64,000 bases of DNA from Papio anubis (Eukaryota; Chordata; Mammalia; Primates; Cercopithecidae): NCBI RefSeq assembly GCF_008728515.1, contig NC_044979.1:173572037-173636036 (forward strand), given 5' to 3'. The position numbers and the translations under genes were made by a program. This document shows positions 46,230 to 56,235 of this stretch, in pieces (the first letter of the stretch is position 1; the number at the start of each line of letters is the position of its first letter). Under the pieces are notes generated by a model. It was not told where the DNA came from, did not search any database, and saw only the letters and a program-made list of their open reading frames with translations.

Positions 46230-47480
46230 TATTTCTCAATATGAGACAGAATCTCTATATTAAATTAATAGCCAAAGCCATACCCAGCAATGAAGCATTT
46301 ACATGTTCTCACTAAAACCAAGAACCAAATAACCAGAGGATTGCTACCATCATTATCAGTCAACATTCTAGAAATTTTAGTCAACATATTAAGATATGCA
46401 ACATTAGGAAAGAGAACAAATTTACCTTTTTTGGGTTAACATTTACAAAACATGATGGTTCTCTACCAAGAAAATCACTCCCCCATTTAAAAATTAAGTG
46501 GCTAAACACAAAAAGAATGTATAAAATTTAATGGTTGTTCTAAGAACCAGGATAAAACTATTCGTAATATTTAATGAAGATAATTTTCCACTTATAATGG
46601 CAACACAAACTATTAAGTGCCTAAAAAGCTTTATGTAGAATTTTGCAAACATATAAAGGCTAGCAAAAAATAAAAACAAAAAAACTTATAACTACATTAA
46701 GAAAGCTGGGCACAGTGCCTCATGCTGGTAATCTCAGAACTTTGGGAGGCTGAGGCAGGAGGATCGTTTGAGGCCAGGAGTTGGAGACTAGCCTGGGCAT
46801 CATTGCAAGATCACATTTTTACAAAAAATAAAAAAAAAATAGGCAGGCATTGTGGCATGTGCCTGCAGTTATCTACTTGGGAGGCTACAGGTAGATAGAC
46901 TGCAGTAATGATAGTAGGAGCAATAATGACATTGGAAAAATGTCGATATTTTACAAATTCATTTATAGGGTTAACACAATTGCACTTAAACGTCCACTGA
47001 GATTTATTATTAAATGTGTTCAAGTAAAACTAAGATTCATCTAGAAGAATGAATTCACAAGTAGAGCTCAGAAAAAACTTTTTAAATGCAAAACAGAGAA
47101 GATTAACCAGTGAGATTTGCCCTGTTATATATAGAAACATAACACTAATATAGACAAAACATGTGGTTTTGGCACAAGAATAGATTATTGGAACAATGAA
47201 ATGAAATAGAAACTCTGGGAAAAGAATACGTACATTAATATAATGAAGTAAACCTAGACACGTATTCTGACACATTACCCCAAAAGAAATACCAGGTTGA
47301 TTAAAGATTTAAATGTCAAAAATAAGCCACCATAAAAATCTTAGAAGAATATGCAGCAGAATATTTGTGTATCTCAGAGTGAAAAAAGGGTTTTAGAAGT
47401 ATAAAGGCAATACAAAATAGAACAGAAAATTGATATGACAACATGAAAGAAAACCTTTTATATTTCAAAAGTCAGCTTTT
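46230..47480 (+). mobile_element. Old L1M ORF2 fragment
   Basis: Sense ORF2-like blocks: 'cacttataatggcaacacaa', 'gtgcctaaaaagctttatgt', 'ggttttggcacaagaataga', 'ataagccaccataaaaatct'. Interrupted by a partial Alu at 46706-46900. Confidence 0.65.
46706..46900 (+). mobile_element. Partial old Alu (AluJ-like)
   Basis: The left arm is nearly complete ('gctgggcacagtgcctcatg' to 'atcacatttttacaaaaaat'). The right arm breaks off after 'ctacttgggaggctacaggt', with no tail or target duplication visible. Confidence 0.8.
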
Positions 47481-48869
47481 CAATTTTTGCCAGTAACAGC
47501 CATTGTTTCTAACCATGGGGGTCTAAGTTTCCAGGCTTGTATTGGAACAGGATTAGAAATGGAATTAAACTACACACTGGGTGATTGTGTCAACAACCTC
47601 TAGAATGATTTCTTCTTGGAATGAGACTTAAGATACCATAGTTCTACTTCCATTGTGCATTGATACATTAAGTCATTTATAACATTTCCCAAAACTCCAA
47701 TCCAGAGAAGTTTCTCTATCACCAGGGCATTGCTTTTGGAATTCAGGGAGGCCTGAGTTCCGGATGGGAATGGGAGTGAGATGGTCCAGTGAATGGTAAC
47801 AGTCACTATTATTCCTTACTTTACAGAGAAGGAATATTCTGCTCCTTTATGAGCCAACATTTACTTTCTCTGAATTAAATGCTACTGGTTTCTTATTTAT
47901 AGAAAGCAGAGATTGACTGGGCACACTTTCCCCCCCCCCCCCAGTTTCCAAGACACTGTAATTATATGCAAAATAGTAAAATTAAATTCAATCTAGATGA
48001 ATCCATATTTCAATGAGGATATTAGTGACTTACGTCTAAAAATTAAAATTAGACACGTTAATCCTGTCATGCTTTCCATTCAAATGTTTGTCCTAAACAG
48101 CAACAACAACAAAAACCTGATTTCCTAATACTCCATTTAGCTTTTATTTCATGCCATTTACAAAGTTTAGGCAACATAAATGCACATTTTGCATATCTCT
48201 GTCCCATATCTCAGTCTAGATAATTGTCTAGATAATTATCTAGACAACCTAGATAATGAGGGGAAGGTTGAATGGCACAGCAGATAAACCATGTCTTCAT
48301 GGTCTGAACTATTGAGAGTAAGTATCATCTCCATCACTTAACAACTATACCACTCTGGGCAGATGTGCTGCGCAAGCCCTTTCAGTCTTGCAGGCTTACC
48401 CAGTAGTCAGGATTTGTTGCAAGAATACAGTGCCAGCTGTGCTCCGGCCACTGCTCTCAGGGAACTGTTCCCTTTCTCTTTATATGTTCTGATATTTCTC
48501 CCATAGCTACCAACCAGCCCATTCTTCCAGTCTTTCCCTGTTCAGAGCCTAATGGGATAGAGTTGATGGTCTTAGATAGTCACCACAATCTCTTTTGAGC
48601 AGAGATTTGTTGGAGAAGCCAGGCCACTTTGAAGGACACAGGCTGCCTGATATTCTGGCTGCCCTTGGGTCAGATCTCATCCCTGGTCAAAGTGGTGCCA
48701 CTACTTTCTCAATGATTGCTTAATTCTCCCTCCTTCATCATGCTTTAGAAGGTAGCATTTCTCTTACAGGAGCACAGTGGGCAGGGCAGCAGCAATGGAC
48801 GACACGCTTATTACAGCAGTGCTGGGTATCATCATAACCAATGTGAACATGTGGATTGTTCTTAAAATG
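47481..48869. other. Unique sequence, no gene seen
   Basis: Contains a C13 run at 47930-47942 and a 24-bp palindrome at 48224-48247. No coding feature is supported. Confidence 0.5.
48224..48247. repeat. Perfect 24-bp palindrome
   Basis: 7+10+7 bases, starting 'ttgtctagata' and ending 'tatctagacaa'. It reads the same on both strands with no loop. Partial copies of 'tctagataat' lie just before (48214) and after (48249). Confidence 0.95.
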
Positions 48870-49082
48870 TGCCAGACATCTCATGAAACATTCAATGTTT
48901 CTTAATTCACTCTCACAACCAGAATGAGGTAAGTGTTGTTATTATTATTATTTGATATTTTATAGACAAAGAGAAGCTTACAGCAGGAAATAGCTTTCTG
49001 AAAATGTTAAGATCAGTGGGTGGAATATTCTATTGGATTCCAGAGTTTATGCTTTTAGCTATCAAGCTATACTCTTCCCCAC
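48870..49082 (+). mobile_element. MIR SINE
   Basis: 'actctcacaaccagaatgag', 'tttatagacaaagagaagct' and 'cagagtttatgcttttagct' follow the MIR order, with a (TTA)n expansion at about 48939-48952. Confidence 0.65.
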
Positions 49083-49084
49083 TA

Positions 49085-49205
49085 TATTTCCCTGAGCTTT
49101 GGTTTCCTCATCTATAAAATTGGAACTGCACTGCCTGTTTGCCTTTAGAGCTATAGGCAATAAATGTTATGCATTTATTATAGTATATAGCATACAGTAA
49201 AGCAA
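49085..49205 (-). mobile_element. MIR SINE, minus strand
   Basis: 'gagctttggtttcctcatct' then 'ataaaattggaactgcactg' and 'gcaataaatgttatgcattt' match antisense MIR, directly abutting the plus-strand MIR. Confidence 0.6.
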
Positions 49206-49489
49206 AGCATGGAAATTCAGGAAGTAACAGAGCAATTGTAAGAATGTCTATGTGGTAAATCTAGATAAACATTACTTGTATACATAATTACAGCAGTGCC
49301 TTTAAAACACACACCAACAGCACTTTAATAAGTCAAGAATGCATGTTGCACCTATTAGAGAAAACACCAATTTTTAAAATCATATAAATAACAAGCTAAT
49401 AGAAGAAAAAATGTAATTAGAAAATATTAAATAAACCCAAAAACTTTAAGGAAGGACAAAAAAAAATCATAGAACAGACAGAGAAAATA
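49206..49489. other. Unassigned AT-rich sequence
   Basis: No assignment; may be decayed L1. Confidence 0.35.
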
Positions 49490-49830
49490 GGAATCAATAG
49501 TAAGATGGTAGATTTCACCTTGAATTACAGTAAATATAAACAGACTAAATATTCAAATTGAAATATAAAGCTCATCAGAGAGGGTAATAATACCAAACAA
49601 AGCTAAACAACCTGCTTACTTTAAATAGAAAGATATCGACAGGTTGAAAGTAAGGGATGGTAAAACTGCTATGCAAAGCAACAGCTACAAAATCAAAGCA
49701 AAGAGTGGTTCGTTTCAGAATAATAATAGTTTCAGGTTTAATATGAAATAATCGTAAATTTGTTTATACCTAATAACATAGCCACAAAATATATAAAAAT
49801 TGACAGATATGCAATCATGTTAAGAGACTG
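49490..49830 (+). mobile_element. Old L1M ORF2 fragment
   Basis: 'gacaggttgaaagtaaggga', 'atgcaaagcaacagctac' and 'cataacaacatag'-like 'cctaataacatagccacaaa' match the endonuclease-proximal part of L1 ORF2 in sense. Confidence 0.7.
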
Positions 49831-49832
49831 TA

Positions 49833-50550
49833 TAAGTCAGATTTCTCCAGAAAAACAGAATCAAAAGGATATATACATTAAGAATTATATTAAGAAATTT
49901 ATTTTAGCATATTGGCTTACGTGGTTGTGGGGCTGGCAAGTCCAGAATCCGTAGGAGAAGCTGGCAGGCTGAAACTCAGGCAGGAAATGATGTTGCAGTC
50001 TTTAGGCAGAATTTTTTCTTCTCTAGGAAAATTCAGATTTTGCTCTTAAGGCTTTCAACTGATTGTATGAGGCCCACTCACAGTATGAAAAGTAATCTTT
50101 ATGTGAAGTCAACTGATTGTATATGTTAACTACATCTACAAAATACCTTTGCAGCACTACTTAGATTAGTGTTTGATTAAATAAATGGGCACTAACGGCC
50201 GGGTGCAGTGGCTCACGCCTGTAATCCCAGCACTTTGGGAGGCTGAGGCAGGGAGATCACCTGAGGTCAGCAGTTCAAGACTAGTCTGGTCAACATGGTG
50301 AAACCCCATCTGTACTAAAAATACAAAAATTAGCCTGGCGTGGTGACGGGCACCTGTAATCCCAGCTACTTGGCAGGCTGAGGCAGGAGAATCACTTGAA
50401 CCCAGGAGGTTGCAGTGAACCGAGATCGCGCCATTGCATTCCAGTCTGGTTGACAAGAGCAAAATTCCGTCTTACCACACAGACACACATACAAAAAGGC
50501 ACTAAAGCCTGGCCCCCATGATGGCACAGGAAACTAATCGTCATGGAGAC
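49833..50550 (-). mobile_element. MLT2-like (ERVL) LTR, minus strand, with Alu
   Basis: 'tgtataagtcagatttctcc', 'cagaaaaacagaatcaaaag'-type start, 'gctggcaggctgaaactcag', 'tgctcttaaggctttcaact' and 'gcactacttagattagtgtt' follow the antisense order. It resumes after the Alu with 'ggcactaaagcctggccc'. Family name recalled, class reasonably secure. Confidence 0.7.
50197..50497 (+). mobile_element. Alu, AluS-like
   Basis: Complete element 'ggccgggtgcagtggctcac' to 'gcaaaattccgtctta' with a degraded CA-rich tail. The target-site duplication 'ggcactaa' is at 50188-50195 and 50498-50505. Confidence 0.93.
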
Positions 50551-51181
50551 TTTATCCACACTTTTGAATATATGTTACATTTCAATATTAAAAAAACACA
50601 CAAAATCATAAAGCAATCAACAAAATTAAGCTGAATGCTTCATAATTGCTGCATTCCCTGGGAAGCTGACTGTGAGATGGAGATTAGCGTGCAGGACATT
50701 TCTTACGGGTTGTTCTTGGGATCAACACCTGTGGAGAGGAGAAGCTGAGGCAGGATCAGGAAGCGGGTAAGTAGAGTGCAATGCTGGTGAAGCGGCATCG
50801 CTGTCTGTGGTAAATATCCGGGGTTCATCATCTCTCGTCAAGATGACTACCGACATGGACACATATGGTTGAGTTAAGGAGCGGAAAGTTTAACAAGCAG
50901 AAGAAAAGAGAGAGGACACCAGCTATCAGACATCCTTGAGGGAAAGGCTGGCCCGTGACTGACTGCAGCAGCTTTTATGGGCCGGCTTGAGGAGGCGGTG
51001 TCTGATTTATGTAGGGCCCAGCGATTGGTTAGACCAGGGGCGACGTTTACGTAGCGCGCAGGGAAGGCTGGTCACCCCACCCTAATCTTATTCAGCAACT
51101 AGGCTTTCCACTTGGCCGGCGCCATGTTGTCCACTCCGTACTGTACGCAGGGCTGGCAAAAAGAGAAGCTGGAGCCGTTCT

Positions 51182-51211
51182 AGGCATGTTCTAGGCATTT
51201 AGAACATGCCT
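51182..51211. promoter_or_regulatory. Candidate p53 response element in the LTR
   Basis: Two decamers match RRRCWWGYYY with CATG cores: 'aggcatgttc' at 51182-51191 and 'gaacatgcct' at 51202-51211, with a 10-base spacer. Together they form a perfect inverted repeat (13-base arms 51181-51193 and 51200-51212). The p53 family binds two half-sites separated by 0 to about 13 bases. Binding is inferred from the motif only. Confidence 0.5.
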
Positions 51212-51231
51212 AATCCCACGTAGTGTTTTTT

Positions 51232-51396
51232 GTTGTTGTGTTTTGAGACGGAGTTTCGCTCTCGTTGCCCACGCTGGAGTACAATGGCGTGATCTCGGCT
51301 CACCACAACCTCCGCCTCCTGCATTCAAGCGATTCTCCTGCCTCAGCCTCCTGAGTAGCTGGGATTACAGGCGTGAGCTACCGCGCCGGCCCCAGG
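51232..51396 (-). mobile_element. Internally deleted Alu, minus strand
   Basis: Reads 'gagacggagtttcgctctcg' to 'gctgggattacaggcgtgag' and ends 'ctaccgcgccggcc', skipping about 130 bases of the normal element. The join lies at 'gctgggattacaggc', a motif present once in each Alu arm. Flanks 'ccacgtagtgt' and 'ccaggtagtat' resemble a target-site duplication. Confidence 0.85.
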
Positions 51397-51780
51397 TAGT
51401 ATATTTTTATTGGCACAACTGCCGGCATTCGCCTGTGCAAGCTTTCGGCTTTCTGTCTATGTCTGCAGCTCGATTTTCCAGGCTGCTCTTTGTTAGAAAA
51501 GAAAATGATTTGGGGGCGGCTTTTCATTAAAAGGAAAACCTTACTGAGGACTCCCATACCCTCACTATCTGCCTCAGTACTTTCTTCTTAACTCCTATAT
51601 CACTGGGTCAGCAGCAACCCCAGTCAGACCTCAAGGGAGATGGGAAGATGGGACGATCTGTCAGAGCTATGCTGAGTTGAGGCAAGAGGGCGGACCTTTA
51701 TGGTTTGCGAATCAGTGACTCATCGGAGCTCGGGCAACCTGGAAGGAAATGTGGCTTTGGGTGAGGCAGGTGTCTTCACA

Positions 51781-52468
51781 GGAGGCAGTCTCTTTGTATC
51801 TGGAGGGGCAATTGTCAGTGTTCCCCTAGACTGAAGGGTGAATTATGGAGAATGGAATAGAACGTTTTGTTATAATGATTTGGTTGATGACTTACTTCCT
51901 GTTTCCTTAGCTTCATCTTGCTGAGCAAAAATGAAGGAGCCTGGACCCAACTTTGTTACTGTGAGAAAGGGTCTTCATTCATTCAAGATGGCTTTTGTGA
52001 AGCACCTACTGTGAGTAGATGATTTCGTGTCAGAGACAGTTAACAAATCCTCACAATATTGCTTCATGTACAGTTATTGGAGATGAATAACTCACATTCT
52101 CTTAATTGTAATGGTTCCTTGGAAAGTCATCGTGGAAGATGAAGGCTGGCTCATACATTTTCCCAGACAGGAATTTGGCTGCCAACAGGGAATTCTGAAC
52201 AACTGAAAACTCCAGATGAATGCACAACATAATGATGGTTAAATTAAAAAAAAAAAAAAAAGCACGGTAATAAAATTTCCATGAAATATTTTGTGTAAGC
52301 GCAGATAACCAGTCATTTTCTTTGTAGAATTCTTATTCTTAAATAATTGAGAATACTTTGTTCTTTGTAATATGTGATGGGCAGCTATACTGTGATTCTT
52401 CTGAGTGACTCAATTTTATTTTTTTCACATTTAATGACTTTGTTTCTCCTAAGTGAATGCACAGATAG
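51781..52468. other. Unique sequence, no gene seen
   Basis: A MIR-like scrap may lie at about 52000-52090 ('gaagcacctactgtgagtag'). A run of A at about 52246. Confidence 0.45.
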
Positions 52469-52938
52469 TGTATTAATCAGGGTTCTCTGGAAAACCAGAA
52501 CCAATTTATTATCAGGTACTGGTTCATGCGATTGTGGAGGCTGAGAAGCCCCATGAGCTGCTCTCTGCGAGCTGGAGACCCAGGAAAGCTGATGAAGGTC
52601 AAAGAAAGGCCTGAGAGCTGGAGGGCCAATGGCATAGATTCCAGCCCAGGTCTAAAGACCTGAGAACCAGAAGCACAGAGGGCAGAAGATCAACATCCCA
52701 GCTCAGTCAGACAAAGAGAAAAAGTCCTCCCTTCCTCTCCCTTTTTCTTCTATTCAGACCCTGGATGGATTGGATGAGGCCCAGCCACGTTGAGGAGAGC
52801 CATCTGCTTTAATCAGTCCACCAACTCAAATCCTGATCTCTTCCAGAAACACCTTCACAGATACACCCAGAAATAACATTCAACCGGTTAGGAGCATCCC
52901 ATGGTGCAGTCAAGTTGACACACAAAATTAACCATCAC
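52469..52938 (-). mobile_element. MLT2-like (ERVL) LTR, minus strand
   Basis: Near full length: 'tgtattaatcagggttctct', 'gctggagacccaggaaagct', 'tctattcagaccctggatgg', 'aacaccttcacagatacacc', 'gtcaagttgacacacaaaat', ending 'ttaaccatcac'. Flanks 'gatag' and 'gatac' suggest a 5-base target duplication. Confidence 0.75.
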
Positions 52939-53049
52939 GGATACACATCAAAGTTAAGTAATATTAACATAGACTTTGGCAAGCTGTATTTTAAAACACA
53001 GTAGGTTAGTGAGTCTCGTTTAAGAGCACTAGATGAAAACCACAGATAA

Positions 53050-53527
53050 GGATGTTTTTGACGTTCTGTGTCTGACCTTTCAGATTCCCTGCCTCCCTCC
53101 CCACCATATTCTGAACCCCAGAATGCTGACCTCTATAAACAGCCTCACCTGGGCTCTGTTACCCTCTGGCTTCCCATTGGCTCATGGAGGCACAGAGGAA
53201 GTTGGGGCAGGAGGACAGAATGATTGGGGTACCAATGCTCCTCTCAGGCCATGGGTCGGCAGGGGCTACATTCCTGTGTGAAGCTCACTGCCTCACAGTT
53301 GTCTCCTCTAGCTCTCCGTGGGGTCTGGTGACCTCTCTCCTTACAGTCCCATCAGTCCTAGGGAAAGTAATGGCTCTCCAGGGGGCGCTGCCCATGGGTG
53401 CTTCAGTGTCTGTTGTTGGTTCCCATAGCCCCACCCACACCTGTGTAAATAGCTCTCCATTAACCTCAGCTCGGTTGCCTGGTTTGAATGTACCATCTGT
53501 TTCCTTCCAGCACTCTGACTGATACAG
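53050..53527 (+). mobile_element. Ancient LTR-like repeat, unnamed
   Basis: 'ggcttcccattggctcatgg', 'gttggttcccatagccccac', 'ctgtgtaaatagctctccat' and 'ctgactgatacag' match an old dispersed repeat from memory. The 112-codon frame (53184-53522) shows no recognisable domain. It carries the CTCF-like motif at 53372-53390. Confidence 0.4.
53372..53390 (+). promoter_or_regulatory. CTCF-like motif, forward
   Basis: 'ggctctccagggggcgctg' contains the core AGGGGGCGCT of the CTCF consensus CCACNAGGGGGCGC; two positions upstream of the core differ. Motif only; occupancy unknown. Confidence 0.5.
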
Positions 53528-54189
53528 CATTTTTGGCGTAGGTCTCCATCACATGTATTTACCTTTGTGTCCTCTGTATTCCTCGTTGATCAGGGTTGTA
53601 AATTTTCTCTTCCTGTGACACTAAATTGCCCTTAATAAAGCTTGTTGACCCTGAAAGTCAAAGAGGGCAAAATCAGAGCTAGTCTCAGTTTCTTAAAGTG
53701 AACATTATACAGAAGGTTAGGAAGTATTAAATACAAGTATTCACAGATGTGTTCCCCCCTGCAAAGCTAATAAACATACATATGTACTTTTGAAACCAGT
53801 GTAACCCCAAGTTGTTTCTGGCTCCTAGTAGGTGCTGATTAGAGCAATGAGTTCCAACTCAGCAGTTTTTGTAAGCTGAACATGAGCTGTTAACATCTCT
53901 GCATCAACTCGGGTTTCCTTTTGCTTTTGTTAAAATTGAAGTTTTTCATTTAATATAAGATTTAGAGATTTCTGTCTCAGAGCTCCCCAAGATTTGCTAC
54001 TTTTGTCTACCCTTGTTTTTAATCTTAAAAATTTAGATTTACTTGTAATTCTAAGTATGAACATTAATTTTGCTTTTATTTTCCATTTTACTGCACAGGA
54101 GGAGGGGAACAGATACCAAACCACTGATTATTTTACTTCCATTGTTAATACACATGAGAATGTCGGTCGTCTTGTGTACCTGGAACTTA
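53528..54189. other. Unique sequence, no gene seen
   Basis: Nothing recognised; AT-rich towards its right end. Confidence 0.45.
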
Positions 54190-54930
54190 AAAAAAATTGG
54201 TTTTTAAAAAATATAGTAAAATATACGTAACATAAATTGTATCATTTTAACCATTTTTAAGTGTACAGTCAAATGGCATTAAGTACATTTGCATTGTTGT
54301 GCAACTGTCCCTACCATCCACCTCCAGAACCTTTTTTTATCTTCCAAAATTGGAACTCTGTACCCATTATACAATAATGGCCCATTCTGTTTTCCTGTAA
54401 GCCCCTGGCACCCACCGTTCTACTTTGCTTCTAGGAATTTGACTACTCTAGGTACCTCATATAGGTAGAATCATGCGGTATTTGTCCTTTTGTGACTGGC
54501 TTATTCCACTTACCATAATGTCTTCAAGGTTCATCCATGTTGTATTAATAGCATGTCTTGGAATTCCTTTCCTTTCTAAGGCTAAATAATATTCCATTGT
54601 ATGAACAGACCACGTACTGTTTTTCTTTTCATCTGTTGGTGCAAACTTGGGTTGATTCTACCTTTTGGCTGTTGTGAATAATACTGCTGTGAAGATAGGT
54701 GTACAAGTATTTGTTCAATCTTTGCTTGCAGTTCTTTGAGCTATATATGCAAAAAAAATGGGATCCTGGATTATACAGTAATTCTGTTTAATTTTTGTGG
54801 AGCCACCATATTCTTTTCTGTGGTGGCTGCACCATTTTATATTCCCAATAGCAGTGCACAAAAGTTTTTCCACATCCTTGATGGCACTTGTTACTTTCTG
54901 TTTTTTGTTTTGTTCTGATTTATCTTTTGA
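54190..54930 (-). mobile_element. Old L1M 3' end, minus strand
   Basis: Antisense blocks 'attttaaccatttttaagtg', 'acttaccataatgtcttcaa', 'aatattccattgtatgaaca' and 'attttatattcccaatagca' run from 3' UTR into ORF2. Confidence 0.85.
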
Positions 54931-55149
54931 CATGGAACATTCTTATACATGGTTACAGATCCATCGTGGTGGTCTTCATCAAGTTAGAGGCTGCAAAGCA
55001 TCCATATCATTCATTCTTCTAGGGATAAAGGCATTTGTAAAATATCAAATTCAGTAACACTGTTAAATATCTTAAACTTTGTGTGTGGGAGGGAGTAACT
55101 ACTGGATTTTATAAGTGCTTATTACACTTGAAGATGACACATTTCTTTT

Positions 55150-55750
55150 TTTTTTTTTTGAACATGGTATATATCTTTATTTTAAAAAATTATTTTCAAT
55201 ATTTTGTTGCTTTCTTAATACAGATTTTTGTAATAGTTCTATATGTATTGCATTTTTGGTACTAGTATTAGTAACAGTTTTTATTTTAATTTTAAATTGT
55301 CTCTTAATATATTGAGATATTATTGAATTTTTATATAGATCTTTTATCACCTTGCTTAATTCACTTATTGATTTCAACAGTTTTTTTTTATTATTATTAT
55401 ACTTTAAGTTCTAGGGTACATGTGCATAACGTGCAGGTTTGTTACATATGTATACTTGTGCCATGTTGGTATGCTGCACCCATCAACTCATCATTTACAT
55501 CAGGTATAACTCCCAACGCAATCCCTCCCCCCTCCCTGCTCCCCATGATAGGCCCTGGTGTATGATGTTCCGCTTCCCGAGTCCAAGTGATCTCATTGTT
55601 CAGTTCCCACCTATGAGTGAGAACATGCGGTGTTTGGTTTTCTGTTCTTGCGATAGTTTGCTGAGAATGATGGTTTCCAGCTGCATCCATGTCCCTACAA
55701 AGGACACAAACTCATCCATTTTTATGGCTGCATAGTATTTCATGGTGTAT
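55150..55750 (-). mobile_element. 5'-truncated primate L1 with 3' transduction, minus strand
   Basis: 55382-55750 is antisense L1 3' UTR and ORF2 end ('acgtgcaggtttgttacata', 'gcatccatgtccctacaaag'). Left of its poly-T lies a further 222 bases (55160-55381) and then a second poly-T (to 55159). On the minus strand the extra part ends with AATAAA about 20 bases before the A run. One target-site duplication, 'gacacatttctttt', flanks the whole unit at 55136-55149 and 55752-55765. So the extra part travelled with the L1; it itself resembles old L1 ORF2. Confidence 0.8.
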
Positions 55751-55794
55751 AGACACATTTCTTTTCTATTGAACATTTTACAGAACAATTTAAT

Positions 55795-55900
55795 TCATCC
55801 GAAGTAATATTTTCTGAAGGCCACTATGTACCAGGTTCTGTTACAGGTGAATGGGCCCATCAGTGAACAAAACCTTAAAAAAATTACAAATCATTTGAAA
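55795..55900 (-). mobile_element. L2 LINE fragment, minus strand
   Basis: 'gccactatgtaccaggttct' then 'gttacaggtgaatgggccca' and 'gtgaacaaaacc' match the antisense L2 3' end. Confidence 0.6.
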
Positions 55901-56049
55901 TCCACTATTACAGTGACTTCTTTAGGGATGACGCTGTTTTCCTATATGCTACCTAGGAAATGTGCTTCCTTCCAAACTCACTGTTATGTCTCAAGAGATT
56001 AGTTCATGGCTCAGAAGAGACATGAGTGAGAGGCGCTCCTTCTACGGCC

Positions 56050-56235
56050 CTTACTTTGTGCTTGTCTCTGGCACTCACCACTTTCGACCTTGTCATTCGT
56101 GTGCTTGTTTTATTTTCTTAAAAGACTTTGAGTTTCTTGAGAGAGGATTTCATCTGTATTTGATTTTCTACAATTATCTGCAGCATTTTGTATATAAGCA
56201 TTCAAAAGATCTTTATTTCATTTGCTGAATAATAA
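56050..56235 (+). mobile_element. L2 LINE 3' end
   Basis: 'gtttcttgagagaggatttc', 'atctgcagcattttgtatat' and 'tttcatttgctgaataataa' follow the L2 3' end in sense, inverted relative to the L2 scrap just before. Confidence 0.6.

Larger units (their letters stand above)
50640..51780 (-). mobile_element. Class I (ERV1-type) LTR, minus strand, CpG-containing
   Basis: On the minus strand it reads a U3 with 'gccaataaaaatatactacc' and 'taaccaatcgctgggcccta', a TATA-like 'cccataaaagctgctgcag', then 'ttctgcttgttaaactttcc' and 'tgtgtccatgtcggtagtca', the order of a gammaretroviral-type LTR. Many CpGs remain, so it is younger than its neighbours. An Alu fragment sits inside at 51232-51396. Boundaries are approximate and the subfamily uncertain. 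Confidence 0.65.

Noticed and set aside
45709..46239. Longest open frame (176 codons, minus) and its neighbours of 154 and 120 codons
   Set aside because: They are produced by the in-register trinucleotide array and give near-homopolymeric products.
46172..47480. Possible intact L1 ORF2
   Set aside because: It is diverged, frameshifted and interrupted by a partial Alu; no frame exceeds about 81 codons.
47930..47942. C13 run as a regulatory i-motif
   Set aside because: A single run without the further C runs needed for a folded i-motif; likely a simple slippage tract.
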